A DNA stretch of 64,000 bases from Sinonovacula constricta (Eukaryota > Mollusca > Bivalvia > Cardiida > Solecurtidae). Shown one piece after another: positions 52,745-64,000 of the stretch (positions within the stretch are counted from its first letter, which is position 1; every line of letters starts with the position of its first letter). Made by a program: the position numbers and the translations under genes. The stretch lies in contig CM017572.1 in assembly GCA_007844125.1 (NCBI GenBank), positions 24,812,879 to 24,876,878 on the forward strand, given 5' to 3'. Below the pieces are notes generated by a model. It had not been told where the DNA came from. It did not search any database and saw nothing but the letters and a program-made list of their open reading frames with translations.

Positions 52745-52882
52745 TTGTACCTGACACGTAATAAATGTATTGTCTGTCTGTCAAGATACTGATTTGCCGA
52801 TCGAGTGGTTTTATTTACACTCGCCTGTCACCTCAAGGCATATGGCGAACAGACAGACAGACAGTTAATTACTTTATTAACA
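52745..52882. repeat. two short (CTGT)n-tailed repeat ends, tail to tail
   Basis: The plus strand has ACGTAATAAATGTATTGTCT then GTCTGTC at 52,757-52,782. The minus strand has GTTAATAAAGTAATTAACTG then TCTGTCTGTC over 52,847-52,880. Both look like the 3' terminus of a non-LTR retroelement (AATAAA-like signal plus short tandem tail). They face each other across 64 bp. Confidence 0.45.
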
Positions 52883-52884
52883 CT

Positions 52885-54750
52885 CGTGTACATACATGTA
52901 CAAAATGAGGATCAGTACCATTTGTTTTATATATTACTATGTTAAGTTCGGTCAAGCAAGTGAAATTCACATTTTCAATATGCAACATTTACTGTTAAAG
53001 AGAAAACTTATAAGCAATAATAGATAAGAAAACCTTATAAGTAAAGTATCTCTATTTTTGCTTAAAAATTGATAGATATTGTTCGAGTCTTGTAGTAAAA
53101 GAAAGATATTAAAGGTAGTAGTTGTGAAATGTATGATTAAAAAAAGTCTGTGATATTCTATGAAATCTGACAGAAGAAGGAACACAACAATATGCCCATC
53201 GGTTTAAATAACAGAAATGGTGATGTTATTCGTTCATTATGGTGGAAATTATGTACAGTATTATAATTTGTAGTGTGATTTTTTTATGATTTTTTACTTG
53301 CCTAACCTTTACTTGATTTACCCAATACCATGTCAACACCAAACTGTGAACAAGGTGCTGATTGTTTGTCGCAATCATGATCGCCATGCCAATTAGCAAA
53401 ACTAATGTCGGAGCTGCTTTCACTCACGGAGTTGTGAAAACATGGCAGCAGGTTTCGGTGTTCGTAAATCTGTGACTTAATTAGTTATATAATTGGTTCA
53501 AGGGACCGCAACAATCACCCGATCGAGCGAAGTATTCCGAAGTATCGCGATCCGAAGTTTCGTAAGATTTTCTACATATGATATATAGAATTATTAAATA
53601 ACTTTACGTTATTAGTCCCATTAAAAGCACCTGCCACGTTCAATAACACGACGACCTTCTTTAAAACAGTGCCAATTTTTATATAACTTTTTCGGCCTTG
53701 GGCCGAAAAGTGATATAGATATAAAGCTCACATTTGAAGTAATCTGATTGGCTATCAAGGCAGGGCCATTAAATTATATAGATTTCGACAAGAAGCTCCG
53801 GGAAATGGCAGCCATTTTGTTTAAACTCGGTCTATGAGTAGACGCCGATAGGTTGCATAAATTTTTGAAACAAAATATTCCCAGTTTTTAAACATTCACG
53901 GCATGAATTCAATTGGTAGTGTATAACCGAATGTGTAACAACATATAGATTTCACAAAAAAACACAAACAAGCATTTTCTGTCTTGGATTAATGCAAGTA
54001 AATCCGAACTAAGAATTAAATGTGAAATGTTATAAGTACATGTAGTTATTTAATTGAATTGTCGATAAAGAAGTGATTTAATATTGGCCCTGTTGTTTGT
54101 CCTCGGGTCAGTCGTATTGGCCAATATCAAGTTACATACTTATTTTTCAACATATAATACTGACGGGACCAGCGAATGTATTCGTAGCAGCCCGTACATT
54201 CGTTCGATTGTGATTCGAAGTATCGTACTGTTTTATTTCAACATATTTGGATTCTTTCGTATTTTTAAACCGCATATTATTTAAAACTGCTTTTGATAAA
54301 ATAATGCAGCGTGCCTGACAGAGATAGTGTGGCTTTAACGGGAGCCCGGAAGTTATATATAACAATAGGCCTTTTCCGAACCATCAAAACAATGAAACGT
54401 CGATCAATCATACACCTTCGCGAAACATGTGAATATTATTCCATGGAAATCTAGCCGCAATATGGCACTTCGCATCAGTTACAAGGCTATTGCTTCCTGG
54501 ATTATCAACAAAACCCACATGTTTGCTAGTATAAGACCACGTAGTGCCGCGTTATAAATAAGGATTGTTTTGTTATTGCTGTCGTAGAATCAAGCAGAAA
54601 ATCCAATATTTTACGGCTCCCACGTTTTCTTATACAGCTGGATTTTTCTTTATCTACTAATTAAAGCTATTTGTTTATTGTCATTTTTTTAAACATGTTT
54701 ATCCGATTATTATATTTTTCTCATTTTTCTTTCTCGACTGTCCACTTTTT
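52885..54750. other. unassigned AT-rich stretch with a small hairpin
   Basis: The only local structure is the hairpin at 53,686-53,722 (CTTTTTCGGCC / GGCCGAAAAG). AATGGCAGCCATT, a palindrome, lies at about 53,802. No exon or RNA gene is recognised. Confidence 0.4.
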
Positions 54751-54751
54751 G

Positions 54752-54957
54752 GCAGGGACGGATCCAGAAAAATTTGATCGTGGTGGGTGGGTTATGAATC
54801 ATAATACATTCAACTTTATTGAAGTAAACACTGGATATACAATGTACATACACAATTACATACATAAAATTTACTTTAAATGCTTAGTATTTTTACGATT
54901 ACATGCATGTGTTTTTACAACACTACCCTTTTACCTGGTTGGTGGGGGGGGGGGATG
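54752..54957 (+). repeat. fragment of a GGGACGGATCCAG repeat
   Basis: GCAGGGACGGATCCAG, a short AT-rich interior and a terminal run of 11 G (54,944-54,954). It resembles the GC-rich ends at 190-245 and 63,120. Confidence 0.3.
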
Positions 54958-55215
54958 AAACCCATCCCCACCCCCATCCCCACCCTCCATTCCCACCTCC
55001 ATCGCCATCCCCACCCCATCCCCACCCCATCCCCACCCTCCGTTCCCACCCCCATCCCCACCCCATCCCCACCCTCCATCCCCACCCTCCATCCCCACCC
55101 CCCATCCCCACCCTCCATTCCCACCCCATCCCCATCCCCACCCCATCCCCACTCTCCATTCCCACCCCCACCCCCATCCCCACCACATCCCCACCCTCCA
55201 TCCCCACCCCCACTG
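54958..55215 (+). repeat. (CCATCCCCACC)-type degenerate tandem repeat
   Basis: Variants of CCCATCCCCACCCTCCATT run for about 260 bp with almost no G on the plus strand. The Gly-Trp-rich minus frames are artefacts. The complementary G-rich strand could form G-quadruplexes. Confidence 0.93.
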
Positions 55216-56400
<1,185 letters not shown>

Positions 56401-56402
56401 TA

Positions 56403-57057
56403 AAGGATGTATCTAAAATTTTGGATCAGATTTTTTTCTCTCAAACAACCAAATAAATTATTGTTATTGAAAAGATTCCACGAAATGCTGTTTATTTATG
56501 TCTTACATTTGTGTGAAAAGTAGCGCATAACACCCCGTTTGTCATTACAAACATGTAGTTCCTATCTGAGCCACGCTGCAGATATAGCTATTTTTAACAA
56601 GAAAAATCACGTGGCAACTCACTTTTAAGATTACTTTATATCGTCATCCGGGTAACCCGCTCTGACGTCGGTATCTATTTTTAGCAGAGATCACTATCGT
56701 GCCTATTTATAGAATTGGAATAATTGAACTTTTAGATTGTTTCTATCGCGATTTCAATCGAAAGAAACCACTTAATCTTTTACTTTTGAGATCACGTTTT
56801 ATCATCATCCAAGTATTTCGTTCTGACGTCATTGTCTATTTTTAGAAGAAATCCCCATCGTACTTATTTATAGATTTGTAAAGGATGAAAATTAAGAGCG
56901 ACTTTTACACGATTTCGTCAGGCTAAGAATGAGATTTATTTGAACTAATGAATGATTTATTGTCTTTTAAGAAATTATGCGTAAATTCCCCTAAACGGGG
57001 CTCAGTTTTTCTCTTTAAATTTAACGTGATATAGGTAAACTGTTGGATACCACCTTA
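56403..57057 (+). mobile_element. family B TIR element, complete copy (~655 bp)
   Basis: The left end AAGGATGTATCTAAAATTTTGG and the complement of the right end AAGGTGGTATCCAACAGTTTAC are related inverted repeats; the left arm is more eroded. Inside is a ~160-bp unit present twice, each with a TGACGTC(G/A)..TCTATTTTTAG core followed by ATCGT(G/A)C(C/T)TATTTATAGA (about 56,600-56,720 and 56,770-56,890). There is no transposase frame. Other copies are at 18,785, 30,335, 30,733, 38,223, 39,763 and 63,622. Several copies have TTAA before AGGTGG at the end, so a TA or TTAA target is possible but not proven. Confidence 0.65.
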
Positions 57058-57192
57058 TATAAAGAACACGGCTTTTGTGAACAAATCATCTCTATTTTAA
57101 GGTGAATTAATATTGCAGTTAATAAAGTGCAAAGTCCGATATTTCATTTCTTTTAACTTGATAATACAGATGCACAAATGTTTGTTTTGTTG

Positions 57193-57390
57193 TTATATCG
57201 CACTGACACAATTATGGCTATATTGACAACTTTCAGCTAATTATTGGTGGAGAATTTATCTGGGTACCGCAGGTTAGCTGGAGAATTCAACATGAAAGTT
57301 CTCGAACCGACGGGGACTCGAACCCACGCGGTGAAGGAGCGGTAAGTTTCAAGTCATCGACTCTAACCGCTCGGCCTCTTGCGCACCTCT
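57193..57390 (-). repeat. SINE-2, tail subfamily B
   Basis: On the minus strand: GAGCGGTTAGAGTCGATGAC, B box GGTTCGAGTCCCCG, TCGAGAACTTTCATGTTGAA, CAGCTAACCTGCGGTACCC, TTCTCCACCAATAATTAGCT, GAAAGTTGTCAATATAGCCA and ATTGTGTCAGTGCGATATAA. Confidence 0.78.
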
Positions 57391-57399
57391 TAGCACAAT

Positions 57400-58415
57400 T
57401 GTATCAGTGTATATATCTATTGATAGATAGGAGTATGACAGGCTGTCCACCGTAAGCGTAATATTATATTAATGCAACCAATAGTGACATATCCTCATCG
57501 ATTGGCGATAATCAATTTTAGGTATAGATACTTTCGATGGAAAAATCGTTCGTTCTGTTGTTCATGCAGACGAGATCACTGTTATTAATACGAAGAAAAA
57601 TGTCGCAACAAGTCTAGTTTATTAAAACAATATCAAAAATGTAGCCACAAATCTCATAAATACCAAGAAACGTTGCTGTCAAGATAAACATACGCTGGTT
57701 TTTCTCAATAACTCGATATTCTTAAACGTTCAATTTTCAAAACTATTGAATATTTGGATTTATTGCCCATCTAGTAAAGTATTCATCAATTTTACAAGAA
57801 AATAGGATATATTTAAAAGATTAGCATAGTTACTATAATTCTGATAACATTTTTTTTTCTCAAAACCAGTAAATAATTCTTTGCAATAAATCAATTCAGA
57901 CAATACTAAACAGATTCCCTCAGCATATAGTAATCAAAATCACTAATGACAACCATAATCCATCTCTGAGCAATTCTTCAATGTTCTTTAAAAAGTCTTT
58001 CTCCATATGTCACTCAAAATCCTAACTGGAAACATTAAACCGTTAAAAATTTTGCCGACCATTCATGTTAACGTCTTTAATTCAGAAAGCTGATTTTGTT
58101 TATAAATTAAAATAATAAATAATATTCCTTGATTACTGGCGCCGCTCTAGAGTGCGGCGGTCCTCATGAAATGCCTTATGATAGAGACGATAGTGTAACT
58201 GTCAATAACCGGAAGTCGCAGTTGTTCTGTGACACACTTTTCAGAGAAAAGAACCCGAGTATTCCGGGATTGTTTTAACAGAGTAGCTTGCAACATTAAA
58301 TTGAAGCTTGCAATTATAAAAAGTAGCAGGCACTAATAGGAATTCGCAGCTGTTCGGCGAGGTGTCGTTAGTTTTTGCAGATGTAGTGTAGCAGTTTCAC
58401 TGGTAGTTCGTTCAC
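57400..58415. other. unassigned AT-rich stretch
   Basis: A local GC-richer spot at 58,138-58,165 (GGCGCCGCTCTAGAGTGCGG) has no identity I recognise. Confidence 0.4.
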
Positions 58416-58485
58416 AAAGTCTCTCTAGCTCAGTTGGTAGAGCGACCCGCTAGTATTGGGGGAGGTCTGTGGCTAGAATCTCAGT
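58385..58485 (+). repeat. tRNA-like head, copy 1
   Basis: GTAGCAGTTTCAC, GTTCGTTCACA, then A box TAGCTCAGTTGGTAGAGCGA, CCCGCTAGTATTGGGGGAGG and a degenerate B box GGCTAGAATCTC. This is a SINE head or tRNA pseudogene; the acceptor arms do not pair convincingly. The 27-bp minisatellite starts immediately after it. Confidence 0.6.
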
Positions 58486-58736
58486 GGAGGCTCACCTTTT
58501 CCGCTCCTGTTTGGAGGCTCACCTTTTCGCTCCTGTTTGGAGGCTCACCTTTTCCGCTCCTGTTTGGAGGCTCACCTTTTCCGCTCCTGTTTGGAGGCTC
58601 ACCTTTTCCGCTCCTGTTTGGAGGCTCACCTTTTCCGCTCCTGTATGGAGGCTCACCTTTTCCGCTCCTGTTTGGGGGCTAACCTTTTCCGCTCCTGTTT
58701 GGAGGCTCACCTTTTCCGCTCCTGTTACATTTAGTG
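58486..58736 (+). repeat. 27-bp minisatellite, ~9 copies
   Basis: The unit is GGAGGCTCACCTTTTCCGCT plus CCTGTTT. One unit is 26 bp and others differ by single bases. Open frames on both strands follow from 27 = 3 x 9. Confidence 0.97.
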
Positions 58737-58831
58737 CTATGACCTACTGCAGTATTGTGATATGCAGCGGTGCTGTAGAATAGAATCTGGGATGAGATTT
58801 TGGGATGAATCTCATTGTGTGTACAAAGAGG

Positions 58832-58918
58832 AATGTAGCAGTTTCACAAGGTTCGTTCACAGAGCCTCTGCACATGTAGCTTAGTTGGTAGAGCAACCCG
58901 CTAGTATTGGAAAGGTCT
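58832..58918 (+). repeat. tRNA-like head, copy 2
   Basis: GTAGCAGTTTCAC, GGTTCGTTCACAGAGCC, A box TAGCTTAGTTGGTAGAGCAA, CCCGCTAGTATTGGAAAGGT. The B-box position is lost at GAGGCATAGTCTC. A different minisatellite follows. Confidence 0.6.
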
Positions 58919-58920
58919 GA

Positions 58921-59445
58921 GGCATAGTCTCTAAATATATATATTTAAAAACAGTAACATAATCTCTAAACATATCTAAATATAAAACAGAGACAAAGTC
59001 TCTAAACGTATAAAACTCTAAAACAGTAACATAGTCTCTAAACGTATAAAAAATCAAAAGCAGTGACAGTCTCTAAACAAATAAATTTCTCAAACAGTGA
59101 CATAGTCTCTAAACATATATTTTTCTCAAACAGTGACATAGTCTCTAAACATATATATTTAAAAAACAGTGACATAGTCTCTAAACATATCTAAATCTAA
59201 AACAAAGACGTAGTCTCTAAACCTATCTATTTCAAAAACAGTGACATAGTCTCTAAACATATCTAAATCTAAAACAGTGACAAAGTCTCTAAACGTATAA
59301 AAATCTAAAACAGTGACAAAGTCTCTAAACGTATAAAAATCTAAAACAGTAACATAGTCTCTAAACGTATAAAGATCAAAAACAGTGACAGTCTCAAAAC
59401 ATATATATTTCTCAAACAGTGACTGCCTCTAAACACATTAAATCT
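58921..59445 (+). repeat. ~36-bp minisatellite, ~14 copies
   Basis: Units read CATAGTCTCTAAACATAT, a variable 4-8 base stretch and CTAAAACAGTGA, with lengths of about 33-38 bp. The first unit merges with the end of the preceding tRNA-like head. Confidence 0.92.
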
Positions 59446-59449
59446 TAAT

Positions 59450-60475
59450 CACGAATAGTAACCCGATACCGTCTTATTTCATTCGGAGCATTATTCGAAC
59501 TATGTTTTTATTAATAAAACATACTCTCTAAACAGTTTTAATTTTAAATAGTAACCCTATATGATCTTTTTATGTCTGGCTGATCATTTCTTCTTACTGT
59601 CTCTGATTATCTTAAACCCGTGCTCGGATTTTCCCTTTTTCCGCTTTCGCTGTCATTTCAAATTTATTGCCGGGACCTGACATTATGTTATTGTAATACA
59701 GTATCCAACAATATCACAGCATGGAAAGTATCGATTGGGTGGCCAGGGCCCCGCTCCCTGTCTTCAATCTAACCTGCATGGATCCGTGTGGAAAGCGTGT
59801 ATATGACACGATCCTTTACGATCCTTCAAACAAGGCAAGAAACAAATGATGCCAATGAAAGGGAAGGAAATTAACAACGACAATGCGTACGCTTACACAA
59901 GCGTCTGACGATGGCGAGATTACCATAACAACGAACGCTCTACCAAGCCAATAGATGCGTACATCCCCGGCATTGATCCGCCTTATCAATAAACGTATCG
60001 CATATATACCTTTAGTATAAAATGATGCATATATCATCGTAGATAACCTGTAAGGTCTTTTCACTTTTACGTGAGGTAATTTTCGGAATGCTGTATTAAC
60101 GTAATAGAGTTGACGCTTTTGGGGTCAACAGAAGGTGTACGTAGATAAATTGTGTTACCTTATTTGTTTGCATGTATTTAAAAAAAAAAGGTTTTGTGTT
60201 TCTCAGTGGACCATAAAAAATGTGTTGTTTAATTTCGGATGATTTTATTAAGCATTTGGAGTTTTATTTGTGAGTGTTTGTTGTATGTTTTGCTTATATA
60301 GTGTGTTTTTCTTAATACGGATGTTTATTAATAGAATGCCATGTTCTATGTAATACATGCATTTTTAAGTCTATCAATGGTTCGACAGGTGAAAAATGGT
60401 CGGGATAAAGCGTGGGTCTTTAAAACGCGTTTCTTATTTGCGGGCTAATGCTATTTTCTATCAAATTGTAAATAG
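59450..60475. other. unassigned stretch
   Basis: 59,700-60,000 is less AT-rich than the flanks, but its 82-codon minus frame has no recognisable family. Confidence 0.4.
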
Positions 60476-60479
60476 TCCT

Positions 60480-60599
60480 TAAATGGAGGTGGTCTTTTAA
60501 TAGGATTTTAAATAGTCTAGGTTGTTGTTTTTAGCGATGCACAGTCAGTGTATGTTTCTACAAAAGGAGTTGTTGTAGCAATGGAATGGTCTACATCTA

Positions 60600-60661
<62 letters not shown>

Positions 60662-60670
60662 TATTATTAT

Positions 60671-60732
<62 letters not shown>

Positions 60733-61480
60733 TAATAATAATAATAGTGATGTAATAATAACGGAGTTATACAGTAAAAAGTGAAAGTTGATAGCAGTGT
60801 GATTGTATTACCAGAGTGTCTTGGATATTAAAAACGTGATTAAGATGAGTTTTAACATTATAAATAGTGATGTGGTCTTAAAAGTGGGCTGGCCTTAATA
60901 GTGAGGTAGTCTTTATATTGAGGTGGCTCTTAAAATAGGATTTAAAACTGAAGTTCAATTCAAAGTGCTGAGTGTTTTATAATTAACGGGTTATAAAATC
61001 TGAAAATGTGAACTGGTCTGTAAAGAGAGGTGGTCTTAGCAGAGATATCGTAGTTGAGGATATATTCGAAGTGCGAAGTGATTACAACAGTGGAATTATG
61101 AAATCTTAAAAAAAGTGGACTGGATATGAACGTTTGTCTTCTAGCAGAGGGATCATATGTGGGAATATGTCTCAGTATTCGACCTATTTTAAATGGGACT
61201 TTTTGTTATCTTATAAAAGTGTTTACGTGGTCTTAATAGCGGAATTGCTTCTTTGGTAAAAAATTATTAATATGAAATTTCTCTTTACCTTGCCATAAAA
61301 GGTACTGATATTCGAGTTTTCTGAATAGCGAAGTGCTGGATTTGATGAGGTGGTTATTACAGCGATCTCGACAGCAGCCAAATAAATAACTGATTGGTTT
61401 GTATGTGAAATAGCGACGTGGTCTTAATCCCAACATGACCTTGATGAGTTGCTGGTCTTAATTGGGAAGTGCTGTTATGT
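60480..61480 (+). repeat. decayed repeat of GTGGTCTTAATAG motif
   Basis: GTGGTCTTA or close variants occur near 60,489, 60,874, 61,031, 61,229, 61,401 and 61,454, with related GAGGTGGCTCTTA forms between. The (TAA)n tract is embedded in it. It may be an old minisatellite that has lost its periodicity. Confidence 0.45.
60600..60745 (+). repeat. (TAA)n microsatellite with internal inversion
   Basis: About 20 TAA repeats, a short TTATTATTATTAT inverse segment at 60,660-60,672, then about 20 more TAA repeats. Confidence 0.97.
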
Positions 61481-61484
61481 TATT

Positions 61485-62980
61485 AGATGATTTATCGAAA
61501 TTACAGTTTACAGTTTATTAAATGATGCATTCAACATACAATTAATGTTTATAACGCAAATAAATTGAATGTAAAGTAGAAGTATTGGATTTATCGCAAC
61601 ATAAAGCTGGCATTAATTATTTTCCGTCACTACTCGTTAATTGTCGGCAAAATACAAAGGGCAAGGTATGCTTTATTGTTGTCTAACTGACTCGAGTAAA
61701 GAATGAAAAGGCTTAGAAGTTGCACTTTTATTTAGTAGAAAAATTCAGTCAGAGTCTCTTTCTGTGCCTCACAACGTGGGATCAGTCTGTGTTTATATAT
61801 TTACAATACTATTTTAGTTGTTAGCCTTTTTTTGTAAAACATAATTCCCTTATGATATGTTATCAAAGATCATTGAATACGGTGACAGCTTTTTTCAGTT
61901 TTATGTAATTGGTCGTTGCGAATTATATTTTTTTTCTAGTTTTTTTTTATTTTTATACTTTAAAAAAATATACTCTTTACGATATAGTTAAATGTTTCTT
62001 CTTATGCTTTGCTTTTTAGGCACGTGTGTTTTTGTCGACATTGTGGTAAAACCTATAAAATAATATTTTGAATAAAGCCCAAATATAGTTAATATATTTA
62101 ATAACACGTGACCGGAAATGTGTAAATACATAATTTCTCGTCGAAAACATGCTTTCTTTAAACAGAAGGTGTGTGAAAGCATTCATTGCATGTAGTTATA
62201 ATGATGCTCGACTATTCGAGTATTCGAACAAGTATTGCAATCACCGGATTGCAAGTAAACTGTTCAATAAACAAGTGAAGTGCGGCTCTTAAATCCGTTG
62301 AATTTCGTTTATTATTCAGCTTTGGTGAATATCAGAATTGAATTAGATTGTATTGTAAAATGTTGCTACATCTTGAAATATCCATTGTTCCATATGTGTA
62401 TGTATGATTTGTTTAATTTGAATCGCATTTGTTATGACGATGCATTATGTACAAGTCAAACACGCTCAGTTCTGTTTGTATTCGGACCTTGTTCCATTAG
62501 CCTAAGGGCAATTCGTTACTGAATATAGTTTAAAGTCATGATCATTTTATGATATTGTAAGTCTGTTAATAACAACAAGGTTTTGCTGTTTCGAGGTCGG
62601 TTTGTTGTGAGTAAAAATATTCCATTGTTCGACAGGACAACGACGGCAACCTTATAGACCAATGCTCTCTTGCCGTGCTGTCCGCAACGTTAGATTTAGC
62701 CCCGTTTTCACCAACCATTCTTAAGCCTACGTCATGACTTAAGCCCAAGTCCCAATTTCCATACCAACAAAAAATAAGCTTGTTTATGAAGTTTCAGTAT
62801 GATTTTAAACTGAAAGTAGAGAAGTTAAAGTGTCATGCAAAAATATACTGTCCTATAGCTGAATACATAATGAAAATATTGTAGATTGAAATGCATGACT
62901 TTGACTAGTTCTTACTTAAGAATGGTTGGTGAATACGAGCCTAAACTAAAAAAGCTAGTTACTTTATTGATACCGACCCG
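61485..62980. other. unassigned AT-rich stretch
   Basis: No exon, RNA gene or element boundary is recognised. Confidence 0.4.
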
Positions 62981-62984
62981 TCAA

Positions 62985-63135
62985 ACGCCCCCTCCATCCC
63001 CCAAGAATCTCCCCCCCCCCCCCTACACACACACACACACACAAAAAAAAAAAATCCGGAGGAACATGCCCCTGAACCCCTAAACTAGCGGTCATAAGTA
63101 CATGTCATACCATGTCTATCTACGCCCCTGTGTGA
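62985..63135 (-). repeat. C-rich repeat fragment with CAGGGGCGTAGATAG end
   Basis: On the plus strand a C run (63,011-63,024), a (CA)n run, an A run and CCGGAGGAACATGCCCCTGA are followed by GTCTATCTACGCCCCTG. The terminal sequence resembles ends at 190-245 and 54,755. It is probably part of a DNA element. Confidence 0.35.
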
Positions 63136-63620
63136 AGTCGATCATAGTTATCAAAATCCTTGAGATCTTCATAAGATTACCTTGTACGTCCAGACAATAT
63201 TTGTACTGATGTTCACTAGGCTTCCTCCAACTAGACTTCTCTGAGAACGCCGTACAGAAGAGATCCAACTAATGACAATTACGTGTTTTGTTTGCAGAGT
63301 GTCATCACAAGTGCTCAAGAATACTCACTCTGATTTTTTCTCAAGTAGAAAAAATAAGAAAATCAAGTACAAATTAAGACTCGACGGGAGATTGTTTTAA
63401 GGTATAAATATTTAATATCACTACAATGCTTGGAGCGGCTTATCCTTCGGTGATGTCACGGATTTGATTAAAATACGGGAAACAGAAAGAGACATTTTCC
63501 CTCGTTTTCTTCTTATAGTGTCTGTGTTGATCAAACTGGAGTTACGACATTATTTTCTAGGATTTGTTAAGACTGAATCCTCCAATATTTGTCGCAATGA
63601 AACCATTAAAATTCTCGAGT
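63136..63620. other. unassigned stretch
   Basis: No feature is recognised. Confidence 0.4.
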
Positions 63621-63621
63621 T

Positions 63622-64000
63622 TTAAGGTGGTATTCGACAGTTTGGACCTGAGATTTTTTTTCTCAAATAAGCAAACAAGACACTGTTAGTTGATAATGTC
63701 CTGCAGAACGATGTTCTATGAAGCCATAGATCTGTGTGAACAGTGAAGCATAACTCCCTTCTCGTAATTCCAAACAGGTATTTCCTATCTGAGCCACGCT
63801 GCAGAGATAGCTATTTTTAAACGAAGAAAACCACGTGACAACTTACTTTCTAGATCACGTTATATAGTAAACCGGGTAATCCTCTCTGACGTCGATGTTT
63901 ATTTATATCAGAGATCACTTACGTGCATATTAATAGATTTTGAAAGAATAAGCTTTTGAAAGGTTATTTTTTCTCGAGATTTGTACTGTCTAACAATTTA
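63622..64000 (+). mobile_element. family B TIR element, cut by window end
   Basis: It starts TTAAGGTGGTATTCGACAGT, then TTTTTTTTCTCAAATAAGCA, TATCTGAGCCACGCTGCAGA, GATAGCTATTTTTAAACG, AACCACGTGACAACTTAC, CTGACGTCGATGTTTATTTA and TCAGAGATCACTTACGTGCA, in the order of the copy at 56,403. The right end lies beyond the window. Confidence 0.65.

Noticed and set aside
58434..58783. Short repeat protein over the 27-bp minisatellite
   Set aside because: The unit length is a multiple of three and frames are open on both strands. It begins in a tRNA-like head.

Overview
This is 64 kb of AT-rich eukaryotic intergenic or intronic DNA with no intact protein-coding gene that I can support. It looks like an animal genome, most likely a mollusc and possibly a bivalve. 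The grounds are dozens of tRNA-headed SINEs with A and B boxes, target-site duplications, many small terminal-inverted-repeat (TIR) elements, and long microsatellites. GGGAGATAAC-type element ends and frequent ACATGTA motifs are, from general experience, common in molluscs. The species assignment is inference; nothing in the window proves it.

Layout. 0.7-9.6 kb is a strongly diverged tandem-like series of copies of one unknown repeat (landmarks 0.85-1.3 kb apart), interrupted by SINEs, microsatellites and a TIR family. 9.6-19.4 kb is mostly unassigned AT-rich DNA with (AGT)n blocks, SINE pieces, a 371-bp TIR element and (TTA)n and (GT)n tracts. 20.41-26.59 kb is the most striking object: about 108 tandem copies of a 57-bp unit with nested duplications of exactly 39, 41, 38 and 32 units. 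It abuts a TIR-like element fragment at its right edge, and both flanks are paralogous to sequence at 15.8-17.7 kb. Around 27.1-27.65 kb a 53-56-bp repeat flanks a fragment resembling the N-terminus of a RecQ-like helicase. 28-45 kb is a mosaic of SINEs, small TIR elements, a (CAT/CGT)n block at 33.7-34.0 kb and a (CT)n block at 34.66-34.98 kb. 45.5-46.0 kb, 49.0-49.4 kb, 50.8-51.4 kb, 54.96-55.2 kb, 55.47-55.58 kb, 58.49-58.74 kb, 58.92-59.44 kb and 60.5-61.5 kb are eight further tandem or degenerate repeat tracts of unrelated unit.

Two main SINE families account for much of the interspersed sequence. SINE-1 (about 280 bp) has three nearly full copies, each with a clear 12-14 bp target-site duplication, and one 5'-truncated copy whose empty site is visible in a paralogous repeat. 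SINE-2 (about 230 bp) has about 27 full or partial copies in at least two tail subfamilies. Several small TIR families are also present, most importantly a 256-bp element with a 5-bp duplication and a 655-bp element whose core carries TGACGTC motifs.

No genes act together here. The long open frames in the window are by-products of tandem repeats whose unit length is a multiple of three, or of microsatellites. The best candidates for something undescribed are the 57-bp array with its higher-order duplications and hairpin-capable unit, and the small TIR families.
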